NCBI GenBank assembly: GCA_022702485.1
Contig: JAJIYY010000004.1
Span: 4,402,001-4,466,000, forward strand
DNA: 64,000 nt
Direction: 5' to 3'
Origin: Simplicillium sp. C3G150-2
Lineage: Eukaryota > Ascomycota > Sordariomycetes > Hypocreales > Cordycipitaceae
How positions within the stretch are numbered: position 1 is the stretch's first letter; each line of letters opens with the position of its first letter. Below, piece after piece: positions 22,275-33,930 of this stretch. Below the pieces are notes generated by a model that saw nothing but the letters and a program-made list of their open reading frames with translations, was not told the origin of the DNA and made no database searches. The translations under genes were made by a program, and so were the position numbers.

Positions 22275-25200
22275 GCGGCCAAGGTAGAAGAAGAGAGCCG
22301 AGGAGGGGAGTAGGGGGACGCAGCCCTAAAGAAGCCTGCACAGTACCCAACGTCGTCAGTTTTAGTCAACCTCTTGATGGATCCCACGCATCATTCTCTG
22401 TCATCTCAACAGACAAGAACCATAACTCGAGATTTGGAAACAAACAGTGACCACTAGTCATGTCCAAGAACTTACAAATAATATTGAGCAGGATCGAATT
22501 GGGGGTAATCGGTAACGAACGATCTCGAAACGAAGTTTCGCAACAAACTTTCCACAACGACAAGACTATTATCACCGAATCGACACGACCTTGTCTAGAT
22601 GTTGACCGTTGTGAAGTAGCGGATCATCAGGCAACTTATACTCTTCCTACCAGCAGCCTTATGTACCGGTGTCTCGCTCGCTGGTACCTGATGCCCGAAG
22701 GCTTTCATTAGAAACTTCTCGGTGGGACTTCAAGAAGCCGGCCGTTCTCTCCACAGCGACTGCTTGATGTTAAGCCAGTCTCGTCATACTTGTTCACAGC
22801 GGATAGTCTATTTTGTAAAAGTGCGCTTGATACGTACATTGGGTATCCGTACATTTGGCCCCAAAATTCCTCTACATACGTTGCTACTGCAACCCCCTCC
22901 TGCTGCCAGCTACACCCCTTTCTTAACTTGATGGAGTAGGCGCCTGGCTTCCAGTATATGCAAGGAAAGCAGGCGGCAGCACCTCCCTCTGTGGCCGAGT
23001 CCCTGCAGCGCGGGCCTCTGTTTTGGTTGCATGCAAAAGATTACTCTAGCGCTCTAAGCTCACACCCAACTGTGAGGAGGGGACTTCAACCGCTGGGATG
23101 ACTGCTACATGACTGCCACGTTGCTCCCATCCCCAGCCAGCCAGAGGCCTAGCTCGTTCTGTCACCCGCAGCCAATCCCAACCCCCACTAACTGTAGCAA
23201 GCTTACAGGATGGCAATTACTTGTTAGTGTATCAGGTTGTCTGCGCGCTAATGCAGAACACTCTGTGAACTTAGATTCTGTAGCCCCCAAAGAATCTTGA
23301 GCAGTTCGGGCCGTGGATTCTTCGACCTATACGACGCATGAGTGCGAAAGGGTCTGCTTCGTCTATAGTTAATTGGACTAGACATTGTCCCCAGTCTGAC
23401 CCAGAAACTCTGTCTGCTGTGGGCTTTGTTTACGTCAACAAGCAAACAAACTCCGAAAATTTCGCGCTCGCGATTTGGCCTGCCAAGTCACAATGTGGCG
23501 CTGGTCTAAGGCGACACGGACGGGAGGCCATCTCTTGCGGCCGTGGTGGAGAAAGCAGTTCGTCTTGAGCAGCGACAAGTGTCATGGCCCCATAGGTGCA
23601 GTGTATTATGCCGCTTTCCTGAGATCCTAGTGTGTCGATTTCGGTGAATGACAGGCCCTCTGTGCGATCTCCGGTGACTGGACGCTGTGTGTACATCCGG
23701 TGGCCGGGTGATGGTCCGGAGCATTCTGAGCACAGCGTTACGAGGTCTTAGAATATGACTTCTTAATTTGTACAAATGTCACCTTGCATCCAAGTGGGAA
23801 GTATTGAACTACCTATTTTGGAACACTGTGCCCCGTTGGGAAGTTGAATGTACCACCCGCGGCCCGTTTGATGTCTTTCGATAGCAAGCGAGAAAACGGT
23901 CCAGCTGGAAAAGGGCCGAGTCACACATGCCACCAAAGAAAATTTCGAGAATCTGGGGTGTGCCACCACGTTTGACTGTCTGCCTAATCGTTGATTCTGC
24001 AAAGCAAAGATTTGTGTTTAGTGTAACGCACATCCCAGCTTGACAATGGCTCAACTCTGCAGCAGAGTCTGTCACAGCTAGCCTGACCTCAATCCTGCAC
24101 CTTAATTTTACCTTTAAAGAACATCTTGCTTCGATATTGAGAGGCTGTGGTCTACGTTAACAGTGCAAGGCGGCTTTTCACATTCAGTAGAATCAATACT
24201 GTGCAGTCCCATAGGTTCCGAAGCGAAGTGCCTGCCTCCTTTTCTCTTTGCACTCCAATCGCCACAGCAAAATATTTCGTGATCAGTCTAGTTGATAATA
24301 CCCGAATGAAGTCAGCACGCATAGTTCTTCGTTCACGTTTTTGGCAGGTGGTTGCCTGTTCAAGGGCCAGAAGTTGAGAGGAGCGGCCAAGAACGTCACT
24401 CGAGTGATGATCAATTTCCAATCGGCAGTTCCTTCGCGCAGTGTCCAATTCATCTCATGGCCGATTATTATGGCATTCGCCAAAGGAATAATGTCAAGTC
24501 ATAGATGATGTCACTTAAAGAGTTCGCAAGAGTTGTCCACCAAGCAAACCATGCAGACCTGAGTCAGATCGTCGCAGGACCTAGCATGCGCAGCGCTACT
24601 TCGCCTGCACGAAGATGAAAACTGTGGCATGCCTCATAGCGTAAGTTACTTGCGGTCGAGTGGAATCTCATGTGCGAGTTTGACATCACAGTAGACGCCC
24701 TGCCTTACCTAGCAACGACGACAACCCAGCATGAAGAACATTCTCTGGCATAGTTCAAGTATGAAGGAAGCTTCATGTATCTTATCATCGCCTGTTTTTT
24801 CCCCTCACTGGCTGTTTCTTTTGGGAGCGGGACGCATGCCATCGTTGTTAGTGGTGGGTGGGTGTCTCCCCTTGAGCAAACCTTGCGGAAACCTTGTAGC
24901 GCCTGCTTCCTGGTCAAATAGTAGGTAGCCGTGACACTACAACTCCTAATTGGGCTAGCTTTTGAGACCCAAATAACGGTCGTTGACCGGGCCGGGCCGT
25001 CCCAGCCTGTTACGGAGTGGATGGACACTCAGCACGACCAAGGACTCATTGGACTCTGCTGCGGTTTATGACCGAGCTTCATCACATACAGCTATGTTGA
25101 CTGATGTTTGAACTAATTCAAAGATTCAAAGGACTGGCGAGCTCCTCTGCCTACCAGAAACAGCGAAGAGGTGGTGTGGAAACTGTGATGACCCATCACT

Positions 25201-27498
25201 CGAGTTCCTTAAAACTACCTAAGTGGGACGAAGCCACGGAATTATGGCTGCCCTCCAGCTTTTGCGAGGCATGGTTGTGGACAAGCGCCGGAGCTAACGA
25301 CGAGAGAGAAGAACGCTTGTACACCATGCTTAAGACCCAAAGCAAGCGGCCCTTGTGCGGCACATGACGAATGCCGCGACTTGTTATTTTGAAGAAAGAA
25401 TCGGCTTCTGCCCAACTTTTATTCATGTCTAATCGGAATCATGAGACGTTATTGTGCAGCAACCAACTCTGTGAAGCGGCAGCATGAGGGGGGTGCGGGG
25501 GCGTGTGCCTATAAGGCGGTCTCACTGGCTCGGCCCTGAAAGAGACGCCAAATTCCGTGGAGAAGAGAAGGCAATTTTGGCTTGCTTGATTGAATTGCAA
25601 GATTAGCTTACAAGGAGTTCTCTCTTTTCTCATACGGATTGGAGTACAGCGAGAAGTCAAAATCTGCAACATTGGGCGACATCAAGAACAAGGCAATCGG
25701 GCATGGGACCCTTCACTCGTATATCGCCCGTGAGGTACAAGAGATGCTGCAGGACATCCGGTCCACTTGTAACGCCCAGCGCTGGTCTGTTTCTGTACGA
25801 TGCTTGTTCTGGCAGTCGAATTGACCCTCATGCAAGCCAGTGTTGCCTTGGCTTGCATGTTTGTGTCGCACTCTGTTGATGCCTAGACGAAGAGACAAGG
25901 AGCAATTGGGACTAGAACACTATCTTTCCGTTTTTGCTCAATCCAGCATAGACGCTTTGTTTGTTGCCCTAATCGGTCATAGCGGGACAAGGTTGATGTG
26001 ACGAAAATAGGAGGGTTGCATACGGGCCGCATATGGCCTGGCCTGTGGGTGAAGGGGCTGGATGGAAGTGCCTTTTATTCCCACAAAGGAGCGACAATCT
26101 ACGCAAGGGCTTGGGAGAAAAGATCAACAAGGAAGACTAGGATAATGAGAGAACGAGACAACAAGCAATTCAGAGATACCCCTCCGTGCGACCGATCTGT
26201 GTACCACATCGATAGACTCGAGTCTCGGTCACGGGTCTGTCAGCTGGAGTATTCAGCCATGCATTGGTCCAAGTGGCTGGTGAATGAGCGTGATCAGTAA
26301 TGTTATTTATCGCCCCAGATGTTTGCAGGATTTCTAATTGCCAGCGCAGACCTGTCTCGATTGTTTTGGCTGTGGGTACGTTGACACACATTCATCTACG
26401 ATTAGACGCATGCGGGTTCGCGGACCCTGTTTCCGGCTGCATGTAGCGGTGCCACGTAGCGCCTCTGAGGAGTAACGGAGTGTTTTGAGAGTCACCATGT
26501 GCCAAATGATGTTGTATCACGATAAGCAGTTGCATAATAGACAAGTCACTGCTCTCAAAACTGTTTTCCTTGAGCAGACCTTTTTCTAAAAAAATTATCG
26601 GGGGCCTCCAGGGCAGCCTCGAAATGCACCTTGATGTTTAGGGTAATCGGCAGCAATTACAGTGGAGGCTAACGGCTGCAATCTGGAGCCCCGTCCGCTG
26701 TCTGGCAGCGCCCCACACCGGTGACTTCACCCGCAATTAGAATGGCAGGTGCACTGGAGGTACCTCTACTTTTAGCGACAGCGAGGTACATGTAAGTAAC
26801 AAGGCAGTCGCTTGCTGGGGTCTCACCTGCCTTTTAGTGGCTTGCATTGGCTGTGCATTTTGACTTGGCCTGAAAGACGTCACGGTTCACGACACTGCCG
26901 ACGCCGACTTGACCATTTCATCAATCCATTCTTGCATCCATCAGTGAATTCTATTCCGCACACCCATCCGTCGAACACCAGCCCAATCCGCCTTCCAGAA
27001 CTCCGTGCGCACGCCTTGCCTGATTCTCGTTGCCTAACACCGCAAGCTCTGGTACGCCGCTGTGCAGGCTATTGTGTCTGCCTAATAAGAAGCGAATGGT
27101 TCAAACGAGGTGAAGGAAAACACGACCGCCTCAGAGACCATCTGCGGCCACTTTTCTCGACCAAACCCATCACACTTTTGTTTTTGAAAACCAGCACCTC
27201 TGTTGCCATTTTTCCTTTGCCGAATCCGTAGCCGAATCTATCTTCCTTTTGAGCTCTAACAGCGCCCGCAAGAGCTCGTCGCAGGTTCAACTCTTCCGCG
27301 AAAGAGCTTTACGCCGACACGACACCTTACTCCCAACTTCTCCGTCATATCTCACTCCCGAATATCTGACTTTGCATACGTCTCAACTTCATTGCGACAT
27401 TAGCAAGCATCCTTGCATGCACTTGGCCACTCTGGCAGCCACCGGGTGGAGTCAAAACAAGCACGCAGTTTGCTCAACTGTACGCCTTGCAGGAAGCA
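22275..27498. other. 5.2-kb non-coding region between divergent genes
   Basis: No protein-like open frame, tRNA or transposon signature was seen on either strand. Base composition is similar to the neighbourhood, so it does not look like a RIP-degraded AT-rich repeat. It lies upstream of both the small Cys-rich gene (-) and the F-box gene (+). The pyrimidine-rich stretch from about 26890 to 27400 is probably the F-box gene's 5' UTR. The rest could be regulatory or a non-coding transcript. Confidence 0.45.
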
Positions 27499-28486
27499 AT
27501 GACTTCAACGTCTACATCGCAGGCAAACCATATCACGCAGCGATGCAGCCCCGCTGGAGAGACGTCTCGTTGTGATGTCGGTACATCCGCCGGGTCACAT
27601 TCATACCGTCGTGGCTCAGACATAGCCTCGGATGCCCAACCATGCAATGGAAGCTTGGACTGCTCTAATGGAGAGAACAATACCAATGCCTGGCATGCAT
27701 GTGCTTTGTCGATGTGGAATCACTCAGCTTTGGGCCCAGCCAAGTACATGCTACCAGACTGGTACGCCTTTCCTACCTTACAGGAACTTCCTACCGAAGT
27801 ATTACTCCATATTCTCGGCTTCCTTGAAGTCAGCGACTTGCTATCCACCTCCCGCGTAAGTCTCCCTGGGGTACCAGTCCTCGTGTCGGCTAGCCAGCTG
27901 TCATAGGGTATTGATCCTTGTCATTCCAATACACGTCGCATCAGCAGTTGTAATTAGTCCTAACGTCCCTTGTCAGACGAGCCACCTTTTCCGCACCCTT
28001 TCGCTAACGCCGATTCTGCACTACTATCGCTTGCGGCGAACACGGCTTATTCTCCCTCCACTGCTCGCACCCGATGCCCGCCCATCACTCGACAATCTTA
28101 TCACCCGCTCCATCTTTCTTACACACACTCATGTTGTTTCTCGCAAACTGGCACGGTCGCTAGTATCCATCAGACTTTCTCGTAGGCTAGCCTCACGACC
28201 ATCCCCAGAAGCCTTAGTACAGAGAACCATATTGCCAGCTGAGTGTGTTCCGGGAATGTCCAACGTCCACGTTGTGCCTGGTCTGGTAGCTAAGAAACGA
28301 GCAATTGAAAAAGAACGAGTGAAAGACGGACTGAGACGCTGGATTGCCGCCAAATGGAAAGGCGAAGTTCTTGAACGCGAAGAATATGCTAAGCGGCATG
28401 ACGAACACCGAGGCGTCGGGCGAGTTTGGCGACTGACAAAGTTTTGGGAGAGAGTTAGTCGAGGAGAAGCTCTTGCCATTCGCTGA
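27499..28486 (+). CDS. F-box protein
   Basis: Two exons, 27499-27855 and 27977-28486, encode 288 aa. The 121-nt intron has a GTAAGT donor and a TGTCAG acceptor. The F-box spans the splice: 'LQELPTEVLLHILGFLEVSDLLSTSR' is followed by 'TSHLFRTLSLTPIL' (about residues 94-135). The C-terminal part is basic and helical ('RSLVSIRLSRRLASRPS', 'GLVAKKRAIEKERVKDGLRRW', 'GRVWRLTKFWERVSRG'). It has no WD or LRR repeats. F-box proteins link substrates to Skp1-cullin ubiquitin ligases, but no substrate can be inferred. The ATG at 27499 is the first in frame; the N-terminal ~90 residues are low-complexity. Confidence 0.8.
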
Positions 28487-28751
28487 GCACTGAGTTCGAA
28501 AGAGTATCTCTGAGTGCTGACTTTTTACTTGTTGATTCACATAGATTGCGAGTGGTGCTCGTTTGTAGTTATTTAATTCATATAATGATGGCCTGTTGTC
28601 CTATTGCCAATATAGATACCATGCTGCGCCAGCCAATACTATACACATATTAATACAAGATACGGATTATCCAGGATGTTGAAGGATGTCTTGTTCCCGC
28701 AGTCGATGAATCAAGTTGTCAAATTGGCAGACAAGACGAGCGGCAGCACCT

Positions 28752-29816
28752 TCATCTTCGAAATCTGAAGCCATCCCATTCGTCATCGTCGTCCTCGCTA
28801 TCATCATCGTCATCCTCGTCGTCTTCTTCTTCCTTCCTCAAATCATCGTTGGTCTGCAAGGCTTCCTTTATCCTTGTAACGTCGTCTGCGTTGCCTTGAC
28901 TTTGACTTCCTGTTCGACTCTTCAAAGCTTCACGTTGATCTTTGAGTCGCTGAACCCTTGCTTCGAGCTCTTGCATGTCTTCAAACTCGTCCTCCATGGC
29001 ACGTGTAGCTTCCTCACGTTCATCCTCTATGTCGATATCGGCTTGCAATTTTCGCTTTCCTTCCCCTTCATCAGCTATGGCAGCCACAGCGGCGGCAGCT
29101 TCTTCAGCATTCATGGCGGGCGCGGATATGACGGCGTCTTGGTCATATGGCGCTGACGCAGCTGCAATATCAGCTTCGAATGCTGCCCACTCTGACTCAT
29201 CAACTTGAGGAGCCGTAGAACTCGGTCGGGATTCTGCGAGATCGGCTGCACCGGCGCCAAGTGCGGCTAGTTGGCGAGGAAGCGGCACTGCAGCACCGCT
29301 CAAGGCTGATCCACCTGGTGTAGATGATGAGGATGAATCGCGGTGTGCCGGGGTAGCGGGGCGTGATGGGATTTGAAGTTCGACTCCTTGCGACGGCGTT
29401 GTGGATGTACGGCGCAATAGCGTCGGAGGCGTGCGAATCGCTTCTTTGGTTTGGTCTTTGCCATTTGATGACTCGGCGTCATGGCCGTTCGTAGGCGTCG
29501 TTTCTCCCTCTGCTTTCGTGCGTTTTCTGCTTCCACCCTCGCTTGTATCCATTGGGTCGATGCCATCATCCAATTTTCTCTTTTGGCTTTGTGACGGATC
29601 ATTGTTGTCTGCAGCAGCTTGGCGGCTCTCATTCAAGCTTTGCAGCTTCTGTCTGTGATTACTGCTCTTCAGATGTCCATCCCATAACTTTTCGGATTTG
29701 ACCGGTTCTCGACATAATGCACATAGGAGCTTCCCAGATTCGGAATACGTGGCATATGGGTGTTGTATTTTTCGGGCTTCACGCTGCTGGCGAAGCAGAG
29801 CTCGAGCGTCGCTCAT
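28752..29816 (-). CDS. ZNF830/CCDC16-like C2H2 zinc-finger protein
   Basis: Intronless gene of 354 aa starting 'MSDARALLRQQREARKIQHP'. A single C2H2 finger follows immediately (Cys32, Cys35, His48, His54; 'LLCALCREPVKSEKLWDGHL'), as in human ZNF830/CCDC16. The middle is Ser/Thr/Pro-rich with a basic cluster ('GGSRKRTKAEGE'). Next comes 'VDESEWAAFEADIAAA' and a long coiled coil with 'EMEDEFEDMQELEARVQRLKDQREAL'-type heptads, and the protein ends in an acidic run followed by 'WDGFRFRR'. Family members associate with pre-mRNA splicing complexes. An in-frame extension upstream of 29816 is open but does not look coding, so this ATG is preferred. The gene is divergent from MED7. Confidence 0.85.
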   Translation of the reverse strand: MSDARALLRQQREARKIQHPYATYSESGKLLCALCREPVKSEKLWDGHLKSSNHRQKLQSLNESRQAAADNNDPSQSQKRKLDDGIDPMDTSEGGSRKRTKAEGETTPTNGHDAESSNGKDQTKEAIRTPPTLLRRTSTTPSQGVELQIPSRPATPAHRDSSSSSTPGGSALSGAAVPLPRQLAALGAGAADLAESRPSSTAPQVDESEWAAFEADIAAASAPYDQDAVISAPAMNAEEAAAAVAAIADEGEGKRKLQADIDIEDEREEATRAMEDEFEDMQELEARVQRLKDQREALKSRTGSQSQGNADDVTRIKEALQTNDDLRKEEEDDEDDDDDSEDDDDEWDGFRFRR

Positions 29817-30203
29817 CACTACAAATTGAGGATTCCGGTTGGTCGGGCTAGACGGGTTGTGTTCAGGGTGCAAGCATGATTGATTGTAATGATGTTTTTG
29901 CGTTCCAAGATCAAGATGAAAGACGCAAATATGATGATCTCCGCATGCGATTCGATAATAGTAATGTGCAATGGCCAAGCTGAAGTCGAAGCTTGATCGA
30001 GATAGCATGGCTGCATCTGGGGAATCTCTAGGGTGACCGTGGTTTACCCGGCGCAAACGACCTTCCACAAACGACCACCTTCCTCTCTCTACCTCTCGCA
30101 TCGAGCTGGTTCAGGACACAAAATTTCCGGAGAAGCTTCTCGTTAGACATTTCAGAGCTCTCAATAGTTGGAGAAGAGCGGACACAGTGATTGCAGCAAC
30201 GAC
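29817..30203. other. Divergent promoter ZNF830-like / MED7
   Basis: This 387-bp compact region between two divergent starts must hold both promoters. No specific site was recognised. Confidence 0.55.
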
Positions 30204-31007
30204 ATGGCCGAACCAGAACAGCATTCGCTATCGTCGACGTTCCCGAATCCACCAACGTTTTGGAACGAGTTCACAACGGACAAAGTCTCGCGATATGAAA
30301 CGCTACGACAAGAATATGCAGATAAAAATGGCCTGAACACAGAAGGGGAGCATGGTACCTCATTCAGAATACCAGATTTACCAGACGACTTGGTAAATCT
30401 GCAACCGCCACCCGAGCCTACAGATGGAAGATGGAGAGTATTTGGTGACCAATACATGGTGCGTTAAGGCGTAGTGCACCAGAGAAATACCACTAACTTT
30501 GCACAGCTGGACGATCAACTGCCGACGTTAGAAGATCAAGGCATCACAAACCTCCCATCTTCCGGTTCCGCCAGCGGGAAGGACTTCAAACACGCCGACC
30601 GAGCCTTTGAGCTAAAACGCCTCGCCAAATCCCTCCTGCTCAACTTCCTCGAACTATCTGGCACACTTTCTCGCAGTCCCGCCGATGCTGAAGCGAAAGT
30701 ACAGGACCTTCGAACTATATTCATCAACATCCACCACATACTTAACGAATACCGCCCGCATCAAGCACGTGAATCTGCCATCAAGATGATGGAAGACCAC
30801 TTGGACCGCACGAGAGCAGAGACGGTCGCTATCAGAACACAAGTCGATAAAGCAAAGCGCGTCTTGGAGGGACTGGGCAGTATAGGCATTCCCGTGGAGA
30901 CGACAGAGCAGAAATCACAAGAGCAAAAGACCGAGACGCCTGATAAAGGCCCTGCGCTGGAACGCGAGGCTGAAGTGTGGGCTGCCGTGGATGCTCTGTT
31001 ATCTTGA
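30204..31007 (+). CDS. MED7: Mediator complex subunit 7
   Basis: Two exons, 30204-30458 and 30507-31007, encode 251 aa. The 48-nt intron has a GTGCGT donor, a CTAAC branch and a GCACAG acceptor. The N-terminal block 'FPNPPTFWNEFT' and the segment 'PPPEPTDGRWRVFGDQY' are Med7 hallmarks. Exon 2 begins with 'LDDQLPTLEDQGITNL' and carries the long helices that pair with Med21 ('FELKRLAKSLLLNFLELSGTL', 'RTIFINIHHILNEYRPHQARE'). Med7 sits in the middle module of Mediator and bridges activators to RNA polymerase II. Confidence 0.95.
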
Positions 31008-31323
31008 GCGTTGCGGCACTCATTTGTAACGACACGGCGCCGAAAATGATCAATATTAAGTTTGGTCAGCGAAATTTGTATATTAATGACAATGGTTTAT
31101 GACTTGAAAGTTAAAATGGTTTCATTTGATCTAGCAACGTGATGTGAAATCGATTAAGGTTCTCTAAAAGAGCCGGTGTTGTGTTAAATCATTGAAATAG
31201 TTTTGATGGTGCAAAACAATCCTCCCGCTTAATCAACAGATATTCCTTCCTTTGCCTACAAATACATAGACCCAAAACCAACATAGCAAGAATAGCAAAA
31301 ATAGTAAGATCACAGCCAGTGTT
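31008..31323. other. Convergent intergenic MED7 / BYE1
   Basis: A 316-bp, AT-rich region holding the two 3' UTRs; nothing else was seen. Confidence 0.55.
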
Positions 31324-33930
31324 TTAGTTTACCTTGCGGGGTGCAGCGTTTGTTGGCGGAGCAGTCTGAGCCGAGCCTCCTGGGCCAGCCTCTTTCTCAA
31401 GCAAAACACTCAAATACTGGAGGTCATCGCGCGCTCTGGGGTCCTTCTCGTAAATAGCTTTGATGACTCCCCATTCGCGACGTGACATCTGGAATGCTTG
31501 TGGGAGCAAGAATTGAACTGTTGGGACATTGATGAAAGCACCCAACACTTCCTGGGCTACCTGCTGCCCAACCTGTTGCATGTGGTATTTCTGTGCCTCG
31601 GTCATTTGAGAAACCGGCGGAGGTGGGCTGGTGACGCCTCCCGCCCCTGGAGGTGTTGGTGCCGGTGGCGGTGGTCGAGTGTGTTGTGGAATGGGTACCG
31701 GGGTCACTGACGCAGCCGGTCCTCCGTTGGACGTATGAGGAGTTGCTGGCGAGAATGCCGGTCCAGACACAGATGTGCGTTGAGAGGTGGGTGCATTGGC
31801 CGACTGCTCAAGAGAGCTTCTGACAGCACTGTCACCCTTAGAATTGGAGAGACCGTCTGGTTCGTTGCGGTAGACGAAAACTGCGAGCAGCATTGGTTCA
31901 GTTCGAGTCTTGGGAATGAAGTTGTCGACAAGGTTAAGCATAAATTCTGGGTGACCGTCATCTCCTGCAGGAACAGGCACAAGGTACGTGTCTCTGACAT
32001 TACCAGCAACCTTGTTTCCTACAACACCGTATCGGTTCTTGCTGATGAAGTAGTCGACTAGGGCGTTGAATTCAGGGCGCGATGCTTCGGATACTGGTGC
32101 TATACTAATGACGACAATATCGGTCAAGTTACTATAACGTAGACTGCAAAGATACTCGATTGCGCTTTGTTGTGTGATGCGACCTGCAACAGCCATCCTT
32201 CTTGGGATCAATTTTGACCATGGTCCATTGGACGAGAAGTTGGCGCCGCCAACGTGCTTAGCAGTAGCTTGGAAGTCAGCGATGGAGCTCATGGCTAATG
32301 AGCCTCGCCAAATAACATCAGGATCTTGGGAGTCTTCTGTTGGCGAATAAGGCGGCGATTCATTATCGTCTTCCAGGAGACGATCGACTTCTGGATCGAA
32401 TCCTGGTCCATTGGTGTTGATGGCCGGGGCAGATGGCCGGCGACGCTGCGCAGCTGTAGGCGACTTGACTTGCGAAAAGACCTTGGATATATCGAAATCG
32501 GACTGACTGGGCGACCGTTCATCGCTCTGCTTGGGTGAGTGTGGGGGAATGTCAATCTTTTCGGTACTGGTCGATTCTCGTTTAATCTTGGGTGCTGATG
32601 CGCCGCCACCTCGTTTTGGGCCGCCTCCACTTGGAATAGGTAAGTCATTGGTGTTCACCATGCTGTCATCCTCCACGATCTCTTCTCCTTTGTGAGTACG
32701 TCGTACGCGGGGGCCTGTCTCTTCGGTGTAAAGAATTGATTGCTTCTCGGCCTTGGCCTTCATTTCTGCAGTTTGTTTCTGCATTTCAGACGAGGCCATC
32801 TGTTCTGAAGTCATGACAGCTAACGTTGTGGGTGAGTGAATCTTTTCAAGCAAACCCTCGAACAATTCTGAATTATTCTTCAGGTTAAAGACCAGCGACT
32901 TAATCTGCTGGCTGTATTCCTTCTGGCCCTTGTTGATGGGGTGAGTGTCAAAGACAGCACGTTCGATCTTCAAGGCATATTCCTCAGCAATCTTGTCTAC
33001 CGAACTGTCTTTGGGAATTTCTAGATCTCCGTCTTTTTGCAGAGCAGAGGCAGTATGTGACAGCGACTTCTTGAGAGCCTTGGCAGGTCCAGCTCTTGTA
33101 GACGGTAGTTCTGAAATCGCGGTCGCAAGGTCCTCTGGCGGCGTGTAGCTAGATGCAACAGGGACAGCTTCATGTTCTGAAACCCTGCGCAGCTTCGGTT
33201 GCTTGCCTTCGGCATCGTCGGTTTCTTCGCGGGCCTTGCGCTTGCCTTGCTTTCCTGCAGGTTTAGACGGTGCCTCTGGTGTTGGTGATGTTTTCGATTT
33301 GGACCGAGTAGTCTCCTTTTCGGTGTCTTCTTTGGGGTCGCTATTCCTCTTCGCTTTGCCTTTTCGGCCGCCTTTCTTCTTTCTGTTGGCGGCATCCTCC
33401 TCGTGCGCCTTTCGTCTAGCTTCCCATGGCTTCTCTCCTCTTTGGATGCCTTCCAATAACTCCTTGTGATCCTGTGGCCTACACTGTTCACACCAGTAGT
33501 TTTCTGGAATCTCATCCTCGAAGGAGCTCACACCAACGCAAACATTATGCTGCCATGCATAGCAGGTCTCGCAAGAAATCCATGCCTCGCCAGAGTCCTC
33601 GTCCTGCTCTGTGGCACCGCACACGCATCGGATGACCTCTTCTGGCTCTTGCGATTGTTCAAGCTCTTCCTGAGCCTTTCGGGACTTCTTGGTTTGGCGC
33701 TTCTTGGGAGCAGCAGCTTGCTCTAGTTCGTCGAATGACTTCGTGTGCTGGCCTTTAGTGGCTCTGACAGAGCGTCGCGGTTCGGGTTCGCCTGCAATCG
33801 TGTACTGATTAGCTTCATTCTGATCCGTAGATGTTTTGCGACAATTGCGACGCGCATTCTGTGCTTGTCGCATTGTCGCAAGTCCACGAGTTGATGTCAC
33901 TCGTGGATCTCGCCTCTGCTTACCAGACAT
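31324..33930 (-). CDS. BYE1: BYE1-like transcription factor (PHD, TFIIS-central, SPOC)
   Basis: Best model: exon 1 is only 7 nt (33924-33930), an intron spans 33792-33923, and exon 2 covers 31324-33791, giving 824 aa. The intron has a GTAAGC donor, a CTAAT branch and a TTGCAG acceptor. Splicing yields 'MSGEPEPRRSVRATKGQHTK', the usual start of the family. The intron is 132 nt long, divisible by three and free of stops, so an unspliced reading gives a false 868-aa protein. Domains: PHD finger at about residues 55-115 ('CVCGATEQDEDSGEAWISC...WQHNVC'), a TFIIS central domain at about 270-375, and a SPOC domain at about 496-646 ('VIWRGSLAM' to 'LAVFVYRNE'). A Pro-rich linker and a C-terminal helix follow. 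BYE1 binds H3K4me3 and RNA polymerase II and modulates elongation. Confidence 0.9.
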   Translation of the reverse strand: MSGKQRRDPRVTSTRGLATMRQAQNARRNCRKTSTDQNEANQYTIAGEPEPRRSVRATKGQHTKSFDELEQAAAPKKRQTKKSRKAQEELEQSQEPEEVIRCVCGATEQDEDSGEAWISCETCYAWQHNVCVGVSSFEDEIPENYWCEQCRPQDHKELLEGIQRGEKPWEARRKAHEEDAANRKKKGGRKGKAKRNSDPKEDTEKETTRSKSKTSPTPEAPSKPAGKQGKRKAREETDDAEGKQPKLRRVSEHEAVPVASSYTPPEDLATAISELPSTRAGPAKALKKSLSHTASALQKDGDLEIPKDSSVDKIAEEYALKIERAVFDTHPINKGQKEYSQQIKSLVFNLKNNSELFEGLLEKIHSPTTLAVMTSEQMASSEMQKQTAEMKAKAEKQSILYTEETGPRVRRTHKGEEIVEDDSMVNTNDLPIPSGGGPKRGGGASAPKIKRESTSTEKIDIPPHSPKQSDERSPSQSDFDISKVFSQVKSPTAAQRRRPSAPAINTNGPGFDPEVDRLLEDDNESPPYSPTEDSQDPDVIWRGSLAMSSIADFQATAKHVGGANFSSNGPWSKLIPRRMAVAGRITQQSAIEYLCSLRYSNLTDIVVISIAPVSEASRPEFNALVDYFISKNRYGVVGNKVAGNVRDTYLVPVPAGDDGHPEFMLNLVDNFIPKTRTEPMLLAVFVYRNEPDGLSNSKGDSAVRSSLEQSANAPTSQRTSVSGPAFSPATPHTSNGGPAASVTPVPIPQHTRPPPPAPTPPGAGGVTSPPPPVSQMTEAQKYHMQQVGQQVAQEVLGAFINVPTVQFLLPQAFQMSRREWGVIKAIYEKDPRARDDLQYLSVLLEKEAGPGGSAQTAPPTNAAPRKVN

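Noticed and set aside
20111..27498. Degenerate transposon or RIP-mutated repeat as explanation of the gene desert
   Set aside because: Base composition is normal, with no long AT-rich tract, terminal repeats or transposase-like or reverse-transcriptase-like fragments seen.
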